A DNA stretch of 64,000 nt from positions 186,001-250,000 of the forward strand of contig JAHBYZ010000001.1 of the NCBI GenBank assembly GCA_019635695.1. The letters are read 5' to 3'. Position 1 is the first letter of the stretch; every line of letters begins with the position of its first letter. This stretch comes from Rhizobiaceae bacterium (GTDB lineage Bacteria > Pseudomonadota > Alphaproteobacteria > Rhizobiales > Rhizobiaceae). Below, in pieces: positions 9,507 to 19,755 of the stretch. The translations under genes were made by a program, and so were the position numbers. Under the pieces are notes generated by a model. It made no database searches. It saw only the letters and a list, made by a program, of their open reading frames with translations, and was not told where the DNA came from.

Positions 9507-10386
9507 TGAGCCCGTCCTCCGATGCCATGCTGCGCGTCGCCGCCACGAACCAGCCGGGATTGCGTTCGCGGATGGCGGCGGCGGCGCGCTTGGCCACGTT
9601 ACCCGTTTCGAAAAGGCCGAAACAGGTCGCCCCCGAGCCCGACATGCGCGAGAATCCCGACCCGGCGCGATCAAGCGCCCTTATGGCCTCGCCGATAACC
9701 GGCTGGATCGACCGCGCGGGTGCTTCCAGATCGTTGCGGCTGCTCTCCAGCCAATGGCGCAGGCTGTGGAAGTCTACGCGGGGCGGAAGCGGCGCCAATG
9801 GCGGGTTCTCGCGCGACGCCAGCGTCCGGAACACGTCCGCCGTCGCCACCGGCACGCCGGGATTGACGAGCACCAGCCCCAGTTGCGGAAATCCTCGCAG
9901 CGGCTCGATGTCTTCGCCGATGCCGCGCGCCAGCAGCGGCGTCGCGGCCAGGCACATCGGCAGGTCGGCCCCGAGCGGCAGGGCGATGCGCGCCAGCTGC
10001 TGCGCACCGACGTCCAGTCCCCACAGTGCCGCCAGCGCCTTCAGCGTCGCGGCCGCATCGCTAGACCCGCCGCCGACGCCGGAGGCAATCGGCAGGTTCT
10101 TCTCCAGTGTGATGGCGACCGGCGGGCAGCGCCCGGCACCTGCATGGGCGCGCAGCGCGTCGCGAGCCTTCAGCGCCAGATTGCCGGTGTCGAGCGGCAA
10201 GTCGGCGGCGTAACGGCCGGTGATCTCGAAACTGTCGGCTGCCGCCTCGGTCGCCGTCACACGGTCGCCGAAGCGGGTGAAGACGACGAGGCTTTCGATC
10301 AGGTGATAGCCATCGGCCCGCCGACCGGTGACGTGCAGGGCGAGGTTGACCTTGGCCGGCGCCGGCCGGACGACAGCACCGGTCAT
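9493..10386 (-). CDS. ispE: 4-diphosphocytidyl-2-C-methyl-D-erythritol kinase
   Basis: A 297-residue GHMP kinase of the MEP isoprenoid pathway, phosphorylating CDP-ME with ATP. The N-terminal APAKVNLALHVTGRRADGYH and the phosphate-binding loop LPIASGVGGGSSDAAATL are diagnostic, and the C-terminal GSGFSRMSGSGATCFGLF matches the third GHMP motif. Other MEP genes in the window are dxs (in the damaged region) and ispH. It overlaps moaB downstream and lies 11 bases after the stop of the small membrane protein gene upstream, suggesting one minus-strand operon. Confidence 0.96.
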   Translation of the reverse strand: MTGAVVRPAPAKVNLALHVTGRRADGYHLIESLVVFTRFGDRVTATEAAADSFEITGRYAADLPLDTGNLALKARDALRAHAGAGRCPPVAITLEKNLPIASGVGGGSSDAAATLKALAALWGLDVGAQQLARIALPLGADLPMCLAATPLLARGIGEDIEPLRGFPQLGLVLVNPGVPVATADVFRTLASRENPPLAPLPPRVDFHSLRHWLESSRNDLEAPARSIQPVIGEAIRALDRAGSGFSRMSGSGATCFGLFETGNVAKRAAAAIRERNPGWFVAATRSMASEDGLNGQD

Positions 10387-10397
10387 CGCGGGAACTG

Positions 10398-10583
10398 TCA
10401 GTCCTTGGCGAGCCGGTATTCGCCGGTCTTGGGGTCTTTGACCAGCGTGCCGCTGGTGCCGGTCTGGCGCTCGCGCTCGGCGCGCTTGACCTTGGCCGTC
10501 ACGCGCTGCGCCTCGCGCACGAAGGCGCGATATCCGACATAGGCGACAACGCCGATCACGGCGAAGAAGATGAGCTGCGGCAT
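10398..10583 (-). CDS. Small single-pass membrane protein of unknown function
   Basis: A 61-residue protein: an N-terminal helix MPQLIFFAVIGVVAYVGYRAF, a basic stretch (REAQRVTAKVKRAERERQ), and a tail TLVKDPKTGEYRLAKD that resembles a short metal-free zinc-ribbon-like end. I do not recognise a function. ATG 10583 was chosen because the hydrophobic helix starts there and AACGGACC lies upstream; the longer frame to 10709 enters the sppA end. It is between sppA and ispE on the same strand. Confidence 0.7.
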   Translation of the reverse strand: MPQLIFFAVIGVVAYVGYRAFVREAQRVTAKVKRAERERQTGTSGTLVKDPKTGEYRLAKD

Positions 10584-10687
10584 GGTCCGTTCTCCCGACC
10601 GGCCCCGACGGGACGAGAGCTCCGCCCGGGTTCCCCTTAGTCTATTCCCATTCGACGGGCCGTCAAAGCCCCGCTGCCTGGCCCGCT

Positions 10688-11560
10688 CTACAGGCCGTAT
10701 CTGCCCCACAGACCGCGCTCCTCGACAGCGGCCAGCAGTCCGTCGGCGGCCGAATGTGCCAACCCCGCGGCTCGCTCGCCATCATGGGAGGAGCCGAAGA
10801 AGCCCAGCCGGCGCGCGAAGAAGCCGCGCGGCGCGGCAACGAGGCGCAGCCGCGTCTTGTCGCCATAGCGTGCCTTCAGGAAGGACCGCATGTCGCCCAG
10901 CGCGTCGACCAGACCGAGATCCAGCCCCCGCGTGCCGGTCCAGAACAGGCCGGTGAACAGGTCGGGGTCGTCGGACAGCCGTGCTCCGCGCCGCTGGCGC
11001 ACCAGCTCGATGAAGGTACGGTGGATGTCGAGCTGCAGGTCCTTCAGCCGCGCCACGTCTTCCTTCTTCTCCGGCTTGAACGGGTCGAGCACCGATTTGT
11101 TCGTGCCCGCCGTGTGCACGCGTCGCTCCACGCCGACCTTCTTCATCGCCTCGACGAAGCCGAAGGACGCCGACACGACGCCGATCGAGCCGACGATGGA
11201 GGAGGGGTCCGCGACGATCTCGTCGCCGGCCAGCGCGATCATGTAGCCGCCCGACGCCGCCACGTCCTCGACGAAGACGATGACAGCCTTGTTCTTCTCT
11301 TCCGCCAGGTCGCGGATGCGCTTGTAGATGAGACGCGACTGCACGGGCGACCCGCCCGGCGAGTTGATCGAGATGGCCACTGCCGGCGCCCGCTTGTCGG
11401 CGAACGCCTTCTCCAGAAGTCCGGCGACCGCCGCCAGCGAGAGGCGCTGCTGGAACTGCCCGCCACCCGACATGATTGTGCCATGCAGGCGCACGACCGG
11501 TATCGTCACCGCGTCCGATCGCATGGAGGAGGGCAGCAGGCGGCGAATGGCGTCGAACAA
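10688..11560 (-). CDS. sppA: S49-family signal peptide peptidase (SppA-like)
   Basis: A 290-residue serine protease of the S49 family with a Ser-Lys dyad. The oxyanion region is ISINSPGGSP, the probable nucleophile serine lies in VAASGGYMIA, and the lysine in TAGTNKSVLDPF. The family degrades cleaved signal peptides in the inner membrane. No convincing N-terminal membrane helix is visible, so it may be the short cytosol-facing type. The frame starts at TTG 11560 (MFDAIRRLLP); ATG 11524 (MRSDAVTIPVV) is an alternative. It is upstream of the small membrane protein, ispE and moaB on the minus strand. Confidence 0.88.
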   Translation of the reverse strand: MFDAIRRLLPSSMRSDAVTIPVVRLHGTIMSGGGQFQQRLSLAAVAGLLEKAFADKRAPAVAISINSPGGSPVQSRLIYKRIRDLAEEKNKAVIVFVEDVAASGGYMIALAGDEIVADPSSIVGSIGVVSASFGFVEAMKKVGVERRVHTAGTNKSVLDPFKPEKKEDVARLKDLQLDIHRTFIELVRQRRGARLSDDPDLFTGLFWTGTRGLDLGLVDALGDMRSFLKARYGDKTRLRLVAAPRGFFARRLGFFGSSHDGERAAGLAHSAADGLLAAVEERGLWGRYGL

Positions 11561-11624
11561 GGCGGATTCCCGTGGCTATTCCAATCCATTTAGGAAGCCT
11601 CCGGCAAAGCGCAAGCTCCGCGTC

Positions 11625-12404
11625 TCAATCCCCGAACAGCGATTCTCGCCCGTTGCAGACCCTGTCCGCGCGCGGTGCGTGGCCGTGCCCGGTCTCGCCG
11701 TGCAACACCAGAGGCGGTTCGATGGCCAGCCCGGCGCGCGAGCCGCGTGTGCCGCGGATGATGATGCGGATCGCGGCCTCAGTTGCGCGCGGCAGCACCG
11801 GCACGATGCGGCAGCCGCCGAAGCGGCCCGAAAGCGCCACCAGAATTGCCGCTATCGACTGCGGACGTGCGATCAACGCCACCGCGCCGCTCGGCTTGAC
11901 GATCGCCGCCGCCGTCCTGACCCAGCGCTCGAACAGGTCCGGTTCCATCACATGCGCGTCGCGCTTCAACGCCGCAGGCGTTGGCCGGTCGCGTGCTTCG
12001 TTGAAGGGCGGATTCATGATGGCGAAGTCGAAGGCTGAGTCCTCCAGTCCCGCCGCGACCCGCGCCTTGCCGGCCAGCGTCACGTCGGCCTCCAGGACCT
12101 CGGCGCGGCCGGCGACGCGACCGTTCTGGGCATGCGCGATCGTCTCGCGGGCGAATGCCGCCATCTGCGGCGAGCGCTCGACCAGCACGACCCGCGCCGC
12201 CGGACAGCGCGACGCCACAGCGAGCCCCGCCGCCCCGGCACCTGCGCCGAGGTCGGCCAGCCGCCCGGCAAAACCGCCCGGCACTGCCGCCGCCAGCATC
12301 ATCGCGTCCATGCCGGCGCGATGGCCTCCGCGCGCCGGTTGCACGACGAAGAAATCGCCCCGGTGGAAGGCATCCAGCGTGGTCTCGCCGGTATTTGCGG
12401 TCAT
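11625..12404 (-). CDS. tRNA1(Val) A37 N6-methyltransferase-like (TrmN6 family)
   Basis: A 259-residue class I SAM methyltransferase. SAM-binding motif I is LADLGAGAGAAGLAVA, an acidic residue follows in VVLVERS, and the catalytic motif is NPPF (FDFAIMNPPFNEARD), typical of N6-adenine methyltransferases of the TrmN6/YfiC group. Family members modify A37 of tRNA1(Val); the exact substrate here is inferred. The ATG overlaps the end of the upstream DUF2007 gene in an ATGA arrangement (12401-12404), so translation is coupled. Confidence 0.82.
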   Translation of the reverse strand: MTANTGETTLDAFHRGDFFVVQPARGGHRAGMDAMMLAAAVPGGFAGRLADLGAGAGAAGLAVASRCPAARVVLVERSPQMAAFARETIAHAQNGRVAGRAEVLEADVTLAGKARVAAGLEDSAFDFAIMNPPFNEARDRPTPAALKRDAHVMEPDLFERWVRTAAAIVKPSGAVALIARPQSIAAILVALSGRFGGCRIVPVLPRATEAAIRIIIRGTRGSRAGLAIEPPLVLHGETGHGHAPRADRVCNGRESLFGD

Positions 12405-12625
12405 TTCCGGTAGACTTCGCCACCGATCCCGGCGTCGGCGAGCAGAGCCTTGGCCTCGTCGAGATCGTCGCTCGCCACCAGTACGCGGCGCGGCAGCACG
12501 CCGAGCGAGCCTTCGAGCACGCTCATGTTCTGGTCGGCGACCAGAAATTCCAGCCCGGCGTCGCGCAGCAGGGCTTCGATGTATGAGATCAGTACGGCAT
12601 CGTTGGTGCGAACGAGTTCGATCAT
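12401..12625 (-). CDS. DUF2007 domain protein (putative signal-transducing protein)
   Basis: A 74-residue protein beginning MIELVRTNDAVLISYIEALL and containing DAGLEFLVADQNMSVLEGSLGV, the typical DUF2007 pattern related to GlnB-like folds. The biochemical role of the domain is unknown. ATG 12625 is chosen because the conserved domain starts there; the longer frame to 12691 is upstream leader. It overlaps the TrmN6-like gene by 4 bases and is divergent from the polyprenyl synthase gene about 140 bases away, so the spacer probably carries two promoters. Confidence 0.85.
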   Translation of the reverse strand: MIELVRTNDAVLISYIEALLRDAGLEFLVADQNMSVLEGSLGVLPRRVLVASDDLDEAKALLADAGIGGEVYRK

Positions 12626-12765
12626 GTCGCAGAACGTTGCAGCTTCAGGCACGGATGTAAACGCGCCGGCGCTTTCCGCCGCCCGCGCCAATTCGCCCCT
12701 CGCCGTGGGCGACGGAAAGCCTTAGATTCACCGCAGTTTCTGCTGGGCGCGGAAGGGAGCACAAT

Positions 12766-13782
12766 TTGGGCGTCGTAGTTTCCTTGGGTGACGGCAAGCG
12801 CGGGCAGGCGTCGATCGCGCCGCTCGTTGAGCTCACACGCGCCGATATGGGCCGCGTCAACGAGCTGATCCTGTCGAAGGCCGGTTCCGACGTCGAGATG
12901 ATCCCCGAGGTGGCCAACCACCTGATCTCTTCCGGCGGCAAGCGCCTGCGGCCGATGCTGACCATCGCCGCCGCCCAGATCTTTGGCTATCGCGGCGACC
13001 TGCATGTCAAGCTCGCTGCCAGCGTCGAGTTCATGCACACCGCCACCCTCTTGCACGACGACGTGGTCGACGAGAGCGACCTGCGCCGCGGCAAGCGCAC
13101 CGCGCGTATGATCTGGGGCAACCAGGCCAGCGTGCTGGTCGGCGACTTCCTGCTCGGCCAGGCCTTCCGCATGATGGTCGAGGTCGGCTCGCTTGAGGCG
13201 CTCGACATCCTGTCGGCGGCCGCAACCGTCATCGCCGAGGGCGAGGTCATGCAGCTCGATGTGGCGAAGAATCTCGAAACCACCGAGGACGAATATCTTC
13301 AGGTGATTCGCGCCAAGACTGCCGCGCTGTTCTCGGCGGCGTGCGAGGTTGGCCCGGTGATCGCCAGCGACAATCGCTCCGACCGCGCCGCGCTGCGTTC
13401 CTACGGCACCAATCTGGGGCTCGCGTTCCAGCTTGTCGACGACGCGCTCGACTACGGCGGCAAGGCCGAGACTCTGGGCAAGAACGTCGGCGACGACTTC
13501 CGCGAGGGCAAGGTCACGCTGCCGGTGATCCTCTCCTATCGTCGCGGCAGTGACGAGGACCGCGCCTTCTGGAAGCGGGCCATCGAGGGCGGCGAGAACG
13601 GCGATGCCGAGTTGCAGCACGCGCTTGGGCTCATCACCAGGACCGGCGCCATCGGCGACACCGTGGCGCGTGCCCGCCATTTCGGCGGCATCGCCCGCGA
13701 CGCTCTCGCGCCCATGCCGAAGTCGCGGCACAAGACGGCGCTGCTGGAAGTCATCGACTTCTGCATCGACCGCGTGAACTGA
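12766..13782 (+). CDS. Long-chain polyprenyl (octa/decaprenyl) diphosphate synthase
   Basis: A 338-residue trans-prenyltransferase that adds isopentenyl units to make the ubiquinone side chain. The first aspartate-rich motif is LLHDDVVDESD, the second is LVDDALDYGGK, and GGKRLRP binds diphosphate. Rhizobiales usually make ubiquinone-10, so decaprenyl is likely, but chain length cannot be read safely. The start is TTG 12766 with GGAAGGGAGC upstream; the first ATG is only at 12847, inside conserved sequence. Its product is the natural co-substrate of UbiA, encoded at 24.3 kb. Confidence 0.93.
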   Translation: MGVVVSLGDGKRGQASIAPLVELTRADMGRVNELILSKAGSDVEMIPEVANHLISSGGKRLRPMLTIAAAQIFGYRGDLHVKLAASVEFMHTATLLHDDVVDESDLRRGKRTARMIWGNQASVLVGDFLLGQAFRMMVEVGSLEALDILSAAATVIAEGEVMQLDVAKNLETTEDEYLQVIRAKTAALFSAACEVGPVIASDNRSDRAALRSYGTNLGLAFQLVDDALDYGGKAETLGKNVGDDFREGKVTLPVILSYRRGSDEDRAFWKRAIEGGENGDAELQHALGLITRTGAIGDTVARARHFGGIARDALAPMPKSRHKTALLEVIDFCIDRVN

Positions 13783-13907
13783 CCGCGAGGCATTGTGAAC
13801 GGCCGCCAGGTTGATGCGGCACCGCAAAAAGGCCATGCTTGCGCGCTCTTGAGGCAGGCGCTGGGCAGCGGCGCGGCCCCCGACGGGGCCTCATGGAAGG
13901 AACCAGA

Positions 13908-15902
13908 ATGCGGCTGAAATTCCTGCTTTCCGCGGCGGCGCTGGCGTTGCTGGCGACGTCCTCCGCGCCTTATGCTGCAACGGGCAAGTCCGAGCCGGCC
14001 TTCCGCGCCAGCTCCCTGTCCGGCGCCTATCTCGCCGCGCGCATCGCCGAGACCGACAACGACCTGCCGGCGGCTATCGCCTATTACGAGCGCGCCCTGT
14101 CGTTCGATCCGCTCGACGTGTCGCTGAAGCAGAGCCTGCTCGTGGCGCTGATTGCCAACGGCGACTTCGATCGTGCGCTGCCCTATGCCGACCAGCTGAA
14201 GACGGTGGCCGACATCGAACGCTTCAGCCGTGTCGCACTCGCCATCGACGCCTTCCGCAAGAAGGATTTCGCGTCCGCGGAGAACCTGCTCAAGCTCGCG
14301 CTGGAAACCGACCTCGACCGCCTCGTCACCGGGTTGATGACCGCCTGGGCCAAGGTCGGCGCGGGCGACGCCAAGGCCGGCCTCGCGCACGCCGAGACGC
14401 TGAAAGGGCCCGTCTGGTTCGACCTGTTCCTCGCCTACCACAAGGCGCTGATTGCCGAGAAGGCCGGCGACGAGAAGCAGGCGCTGGCGGCTTTCGACCG
14501 CGTGCTGAACAATCCCGCTGCCGCCGCTTCGGCGCCGGAGGCCTTCCTGCGCTCAGCCGAGGCCCACGCCGGCTATCTCGCCCGGCTCGGCCGCAAGGAC
14601 GAGGCGCTGAAGGTGCTCGACCGCGCCACCGAGCTCTATGCCGGACGTATCCAGATCGATGCGCTGCGCAAGCGCATCGAGGCCGGGCAGGAGGTGCGCC
14701 CGCTGGTGCCTGCCGCTGCCGATGGCGCGTCCGAGGTGCTGCTCAACCTCGGCTCGGCGCTCAACCGCGGCGGCGGCGAGAGCTTTGTCCGCCTTTACCT
14801 CCAGCTTGCGCTGGCGCTGCGTCCATCGAGCGACTCCGCACTTGTGCAGCTTGCCGGGGTCGCCGAGCAGATGAACGATTCGCTCCAGGCCATCGCGCTC
14901 TACGAGCGGGTGAAGAAGGATTCGCCGGTCTACCGCGTCGCACAGATGCAGATGGGCCTGAACCTCGCCGACCTCGACCGCAACGACGAGGCAATCGTTC
15001 ACCTGAAGAACGTGCTGGCGGCCGACCCGACTGATATGCGGGGCTATCTGGCGATGGGCGGCGTCTATTCGTCCGAGAAGAAGTTCCGCGAGGCGGCCGA
15101 TATCTACGACCGCGCCGCCGCCATCATCGGGCAGGGCACGCAGGCCGACTGGAACATCTTCTACCAGCGCGGCATCGCCTATGAGCGGCTGAAGGAATGG
15201 CCGAAGGCGGAGCCGAATTTCCTGCGCGCTCTGGAGCTCTATCCCGACCATCCGCAGGTGCTGAACTATCTCGGCTACTCATGGGTCGACATGAACCTGA
15301 AGCTGGAAGAGGGACTCGACCTCATCCAGAAGGCGGTCGATCTGCGCCCGAGCGACGGCTACATCGTCGATTCGCTGGGCTGGGCCTTCTACAAGCTCGG
15401 CCGCAACGACGACGCGGTGCGCGAGCTTGAGCGCGCCGTCGGCCTGATGCCGGGCGACCCGATCCTCAACGACCATCTCGGCGATGCCTACTGGAAGGTC
15501 GGCCGCAAGCTGGAAGCCCGCTTCCAGTGGACCCACGCCCGCGACCTGAAGCCGGAGCCGGACGTGCTGGCGCAGGTTCTGGACAAGTTGGTCAACGGCC
15601 TGCCGGACGACAAGCATCCGACCGTCGCCGAGGAGCCGAAGCCGAGCCAGCAGGACATGACCGTGCCGCTGCCGAATGGCGGCCAGCGTTCCGACGCGGC
15701 CCCGCAGGAGCCCGCGCGTGTGACGGCCGACGCCGCAACGCACATCGTGCTGCCCGGCCAGTCGCTGTGGTCGATCGCCGCCGAGAAGCTTGGCGACGGC
15801 AAGCGTTTCCGCGAATTGCTCGATCTCAATCCTGAACTGCGCGGCGACCCCGGCCGCATCGTCCCCGGCCAGTCGTTGAAGCTGCCGGGGCCGGCGAACT
15901 GA
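13908..15902 (+). CDS. Exported TPR protein with C-terminal LysM domain
   Basis: A 664-residue protein. A signal peptide (MRLKFLLSAAALALLATSSAPYAA) is followed by an array of TPR helices through about residue 560, including a LNYLGYSWVDMNLKLEEGLD stretch common in Rhizobiales TPR proteins. A Pro-rich linker leads to a LysM domain (THIVLPGQSLWSIAAEKLGDG through IVPGQSLKLPG). LysM binds peptidoglycan, so a periplasmic or outer-membrane scaffold near the wall is inferred. ATG 13908 has GGAAGGAACC upstream; ATG 13893 is possible. The TPR-LysM fusion is the notable point. Confidence 0.82.
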   Translation: MRLKFLLSAAALALLATSSAPYAATGKSEPAFRASSLSGAYLAARIAETDNDLPAAIAYYERALSFDPLDVSLKQSLLVALIANGDFDRALPYADQLKTVADIERFSRVALAIDAFRKKDFASAENLLKLALETDLDRLVTGLMTAWAKVGAGDAKAGLAHAETLKGPVWFDLFLAYHKALIAEKAGDEKQALAAFDRVLNNPAAAASAPEAFLRSAEAHAGYLARLGRKDEALKVLDRATELYAGRIQIDALRKRIEAGQEVRPLVPAAADGASEVLLNLGSALNRGGGESFVRLYLQLALALRPSSDSALVQLAGVAEQMNDSLQAIALYERVKKDSPVYRVAQMQMGLNLADLDRNDEAIVHLKNVLAADPTDMRGYLAMGGVYSSEKKFREAADIYDRAAAIIGQGTQADWNIFYQRGIAYERLKEWPKAEPNFLRALELYPDHPQVLNYLGYSWVDMNLKLEEGLDLIQKAVDLRPSDGYIVDSLGWAFYKLGRNDDAVRELERAVGLMPGDPILNDHLGDAYWKVGRKLEARFQWTHARDLKPEPDVLAQVLDKLVNGLPDDKHPTVAEEPKPSQQDMTVPLPNGGQRSDAAPQEPARVTADAATHIVLPGQSLWSIAAEKLGDGKRFRELLDLNPELRGDPGRIVPGQSLKLPGPAN

Positions 15903-15905
15903 GCT

Positions 15906-15958
15906 GGATCCTCCCCCGCGAAGCGGGGGAGGGGGACCGCCGAAGGCGGTGGAGGGGG
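15906..15958. repeat. Dispersed intergenic palindromic repeat, copy 1
   Basis: Two adjacent hairpins, CCCCCGC-gaa-GCGGGGG and ACCGCC-gaa-GGCGGT, embedded in purine-rich DNA. The same unit occurs at 19897-19948 and 30085-30136, with a partial inverted copy at 19820-19869. It lies just after the TPR-LysM stop and could act as an RNA 3' stabiliser or weak terminator. Confidence 0.8.
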
Positions 15959-16034
15959 CGGCGCCCCACCGCCCATCCTTGACGCTCCCGCCTTGCCCCT
16001 CTAGGACCGGCCGTCTTCCCGAAAGGCCGCCTCC

Positions 16035-16994
16035 ATGTTCGCTGCCGCGTCGAACCCGATGCACCCCTCGCGCTCCTTCCAGGGGCTGATCCTGACGCTG
16101 CACGCCTATTGGGCCGAGCGAGGTTGCGTCATCCTGCAGCCCTACGACATGGAAGTCGGCGCTGGCACCTTCCACCCGGCGACCACATTGCGATCTCTCG
16201 GCCCGAAGCCGTGGAACGCCGCCTACGTCCAGCCGTCGCGCCGCCCCAAGGACGGCCGCTATGGGGAAAACCCCAACCGGCTCCAGCATTATTACCAGTA
16301 CCAGGTCATCCTGAAGCCGAACCCTGCGAATCTGCAGGAGCTTTATCTCGGCTCGCTGGCGGCGATCGGCATCGACCCGCTGCTTCACGACATCCGCTTC
16401 GTCGAGGACGACTGGGAGAGCCCGACGCTGGGCGCATGGGGGCTCGGCTGGGAGTGCTGGTGCGACGGCATGGAGGTGTCGCAGTTCACCTATTTCCAGC
16501 AGGTCTGCGGCATCGAATGCTCGCCCGTCTCCGGCGAACTGACCTACGGGCTGGAGCGGCTGGCCATGTATGTCCAGAACGTCGACAACGTCTACGACCT
16601 GAACTTCAATGGGCTCGAAGGCGACGAGAAGGTCACCTATGGCGAGGTGTTCCTGCAGGCCGAGCAGGAATATTCGCGGCACAATTTCGAGCATGCGGAC
16701 ACGGAAATCCTGCACCGGCACTTCATCGACGCCGAGAAGGAATGCCAGGCCTTGCTTGCCGCCGGCGCGCCGCGCCCTGGCGGCAATTCCGGCCTGCACC
16801 GCATGGTCCTGCCGGCCTACGACCAGTGCATCAAGGCGAGCCACGTATTCAACCTGCTCGACGCCCGCGGCGTCATCTCCGTCACCGAGCGGCAGAGCTA
16901 CATCCTGCGCGTGCGCAATCTGGCCAAGGCTTGCGGCGAGGCCTTCATGCTGACCGAGGCGGGCGGCGCAACGTTCAAGGCGGAGGCCGCGTGA
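16035..16994 (+). CDS. glyQ: Glycyl-tRNA synthetase alpha subunit
   Basis: A 319-residue catalytic subunit of the bacterial alpha2beta2 glycyl-tRNA synthetase. Motifs include [38 protein letters not shown], and [28 protein letters not shown] 16035 is used; ATG 16059 ([10 protein letters not shown]) is closer to family averages. The beta subunit gene glyS follows, separated by a cysteine hydrolase gene, and all three overlap by one base at their stop/start junctions, indicating one translationally coupled unit. Confidence 0.97.
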   Translation: MFAAASNPMHPSRSFQGLILTLHAYWAERGCVILQPYDMEVGAGTFHPATTLRSLGPKPWNAAYVQPSRRPKDGRYGENPNRLQHYYQYQVILKPNPANLQELYLGSLAAIGIDPLLHDIRFVEDDWESPTLGAWGLGWECWCDGMEVSQFTYFQQVCGIECSPVSGELTYGLERLAMYVQNVDNVYDLNFNGLEGDEKVTYGEVFLQAEQEYSRHNFEHADTEILHRHFIDAEKECQALLAAGAPRPGGNSGLHRMVLPAYDQCIKASHVFNLLDARGVISVTERQSYILRVRNLAKACGEAFMLTEAGGATFKAEAA

Positions 16995-17584
16995 TGGCGA
17001 AGACGCTCCTCCAGATGGCCGGCGCGGACCTCACGCCGCCGAAGCTCGCCGACACCGCGCTGGTCGTCATCGACGCGCAACGCGAATATGTCGACGGCGC
17101 ACTGCCGCTGCCCGGCGTCGCCGCCGCGCTCGATCATATCGAGGGCCTGCTCGCGGCCGCGCGCAAGGCCGGCGCTCCGGTGATCCATGTCCGCCACAAG
17201 GGCCGCCCCGGCGGACTGTTCGACTTCGAGAAGCCGGCCTACCAGCCGGCGCCGCAGGCGGCCGAGATTGCCGGCGAGGTCGTGGTCGACAAGGCGTTGC
17301 CCAACGGTTTCGCCGGCACGAACCTCAAGGACGTGCTGGACGCGACGGGCAAGAAGCGGCTCGTGATCGCCGGCTTTATGACGCACATGTGCGTCTCGTC
17401 CACCGCACGCGCCGCGATTGACCTCGGCTATTCGACGGTCGTGGTGGCCGACGCCAGCGCCACCCGCGACCTGCCGCGCCCGTCCGGCGGCGTCCTCGCC
17501 GCCGCCGACCTCCACGATGCCGAACTGGCCGCGCTCGCCGACCGCTTCGCCATCGTCTGCAACACCGCCGATCTGGTGTCCTGA
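16994..17584 (+). CDS. Isochorismatase-like cysteine hydrolase
   Basis: A 196-residue protein with the full catalytic triad of the isochorismatase/nicotinamidase superfamily: Asp27 in VVIDAQREY, Lys100 in [10 protein letters not shown], and nucleophile Cys133 in [13 protein letters not shown]. The substrate cannot be read from sequence. The gene is inserted between glyQ and glyS, overlapping each by one base (ATG 16994; stop at 17584). This insertion is seen in some Rhizobiales and probably reflects cotranscription rather than a tRNA-charging role. Confidence 0.9.
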   Translation: MAKTLLQMAGADLTPPKLADTALVVIDAQREYVDGALPLPGVAAALDHIEGLLAAARKAGAPVIHVRHKGRPGGLFDFEKPAYQPAPQAAEIAGEVVVDKALPNGFAGTNLKDVLDATGKKRLVIAGFMTHMCVSSTARAAIDLGYSTVVVADASATRDLPRPSGGVLAAADLHDAELAALADRFAIVCNTADLVS

Positions 17585-19734
17585 TGCCTGACCTACTTCT
17601 CGAACTCCGCTCCGAGGAAATCCCGGCGCGCATGCAGCGAAAGGCTGCCGGCGACCTGAAGAAGATGGTCACCGACGGTCTCGTCGAGGCCGGTCTGACC
17701 TATGAGGCGGCGACCGAATACTGGACGCCGCGCCGCCTCGCTCTTGACATTCGCGGACTGACCGCGCGCTCGCGCGACGTGCACGAGGAGATCAAGGGCC
17801 CGTCGACCAAGGCGCCGCCGCAGGCGGTGGAAGGCTTTCTGCGGAAGGCCGGCCTGACCGACGTGTCGCAGGCGCATGTCCATTCCGACCCGAAGAAGGG
17901 CGACTTCTACGTCGCCCATGTGTCGAAGCCCGGCCGCGACGCGGAGGAGATCATCGCCGCGCTCGTGCCGGCCGTGATCCGCGCCTTCCCGTGGCCGAAG
18001 TCGATGCGCTGGGGCAAGGCCTCGGCGAAACCCGGCTCGCTGCGCTGGGTGCGCCCGCTGCAATCCATCGTTTGCACCTTCGGTCCGGAGACCTCCGAGC
18101 CGGTGGTGGTCGACTTCGAGGTCGACGGCATCCGCGCCGGCAACGTCACTTACGGCCACCGCTTCCACGCGCCCGAGGAGATCACCGTCAAGCGTTTCGA
18201 CGACTACGTGTCGAAACTGATGAACGCCAAGGTCGTGCTCGACGCCGAGCGCCGCAAGCGCATCATCCTCGACGACGCCCGCAACCTCGCCTTCGCGCAA
18301 GGGCTGGAGCTGGTCGAGGACGAGGGGCTGCTGGAAGAGGTTTCGGGGCTGGTCGAATGGCCCGTCGTGCTGATGGGCGAGTTCGAGGAGCGTTTCCTCG
18401 ACATCCCCGCCGAGATCATCCGCCTCACCATCCGAGCCAACCAGAAGTGTTTTGTCGCACGACCCTCTAGCGAAGCCGAAAAGCTCGCCAACCGCTTCAT
18501 CCTCACCTCCAACATCGAGGCGAAGGACGGCGGCGCCGAGATCGCGCGCGGCAACGGCAAGGTCGTGCGCGCGCGCCTGTCCGACGCCGTGCACTTCTGG
18601 AAGACGGACCAGTCCGACCTGCCCGACCTCGCAAACCTCAAGGCTTCCGCCGACAAGTTCGACCTAAAGCTGAACAAGCCGCTGGACCAGCGCATGGCCC
18701 GCCTCGACCATCTGGGCGTCACCTTCCATGCCAAGCTGGGCACGCAGGGCGAGCGCGTCGAGCGCATCGCCCGGCTGGCCGAGGAACTGGCGCCCGTCGT
18801 CGGCGCCGACCCCAAGCTGGCGCGCCGCGCGGCTGTGCTGGCCAAGGCCGACCTCCAGACCGAGGTGGTCGGCGAATTCCCCGAACTCCAGGGCGCCATG
18901 GGCCGCAAATACGCGCTGCTTCAGGGCGAGGACCCGAAGGTCGCGACGGCCATCGAGGAACACTACAAGCCGCAGGGCCCGAGCGACGTCGTCCCGGTCG
19001 ACCCCGTCGCCATCGCGGTTGCGCTCGCGGACAAGCTCGACACGCTCGTCGGCTTCTGGGCCATCGACGAGAAGCCCACGGGCAGCAAGGACCCCTATGC
19101 TCTGCGCCGGGCGGCGCTGGGGGTTATCAGGATCGTGGTCGAGAACGGGGTGGGCCTCGACCTTTCGAAGCGCTTTCGCGGCCCGTTCGCCTACGATCTC
19201 GCGGATGAGATCGCCGCCGACCTCCTCTCCTTCTTCCACGACCGCCTGAAGGTTTACCTCCGCGACAAGGGCGCGCGTCACGACCTGATCGACGCGGTGA
19301 TCTCGCCCGAGGCCGACGACCTCCTCCTCGTCGTGTCCCGCGTGGCCGCGCTCGGCATTTTCCTCGACTCCGAGGACGGCAAGAACCTGCTGGCCGGCAC
19401 CAAGCGCGCGGCCAACATCCTCGCCGCCGAGGAGAAGAAGGGCACGCAGATCGCCGAGGCGGTCGACCCGAAGCTCTTCTCCGAACCGACCGAGCAGGCG
19501 CTGTTCTCCGCCATCAACCACGCCGAGTCCGAAGCCGCGCAAGCCATCGCGCTGCAGGACTTCGCCGGCGCGATGAAGGCGCTGGCGACCTTGCGTGCGC
19601 CGGTCGACGCCTTCTTCGAGGCGGTGCTGGTCAACGCCGACGACCCGGCCGTGCGGGCCAACCGCCTGGCGCTGCTGGCGCGCATAAGGGCGGCGACGGG
19701 GCAGGTGGCGGATTTCTCGAAGATCGCGGGGTGA
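17584..19734 (+). CDS. glyS: Glycyl-tRNA synthetase beta subunit
   Basis: A 716-residue tRNA-binding subunit that partners GlyQ. The start [21 protein letters not shown] is the family signature; [13 protein letters not shown] and the HD-like region around [12 protein letters not shown] are also recognisable, and the C-terminus resembles the anticodon-binding domain of arginyl-tRNA synthetase. ATG 17584 overlaps the preceding stop by one base. A strong hairpin follows the stop by about 20 bases. Confidence 0.97.
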   Translation: MPDLLLELRSEEIPARMQRKAAGDLKKMVTDGLVEAGLTYEAATEYWTPRRLALDIRGLTARSRDVHEEIKGPSTKAPPQAVEGFLRKAGLTDVSQAHVHSDPKKGDFYVAHVSKPGRDAEEIIAALVPAVIRAFPWPKSMRWGKASAKPGSLRWVRPLQSIVCTFGPETSEPVVVDFEVDGIRAGNVTYGHRFHAPEEITVKRFDDYVSKLMNAKVVLDAERRKRIILDDARNLAFAQGLELVEDEGLLEEVSGLVEWPVVLMGEFEERFLDIPAEIIRLTIRANQKCFVARPSSEAEKLANRFILTSNIEAKDGGAEIARGNGKVVRARLSDAVHFWKTDQSDLPDLANLKASADKFDLKLNKPLDQRMARLDHLGVTFHAKLGTQGERVERIARLAEELAPVVGADPKLARRAAVLAKADLQTEVVGEFPELQGAMGRKYALLQGEDPKVATAIEEHYKPQGPSDVVPVDPVAIAVALADKLDTLVGFWAIDEKPTGSKDPYALRRAALGVIRIVVENGVGLDLSKRFRGPFAYDLADEIAADLLSFFHDRLKVYLRDKGARHDLIDAVISPEADDLLLVVSRVAALGIFLDSEDGKNLLAGTKRAANILAAEEKKGTQIAEAVDPKLFSEPTEQALFSAINHAESEAAQAIALQDFAGAMKALATLRAPVDAFFEAVLVNADDPAVRANRLALLARIRAATGQVADFSKIAG

Positions 19735-19755
19735 GGAGCGGTTCGCGCAGCGAAT

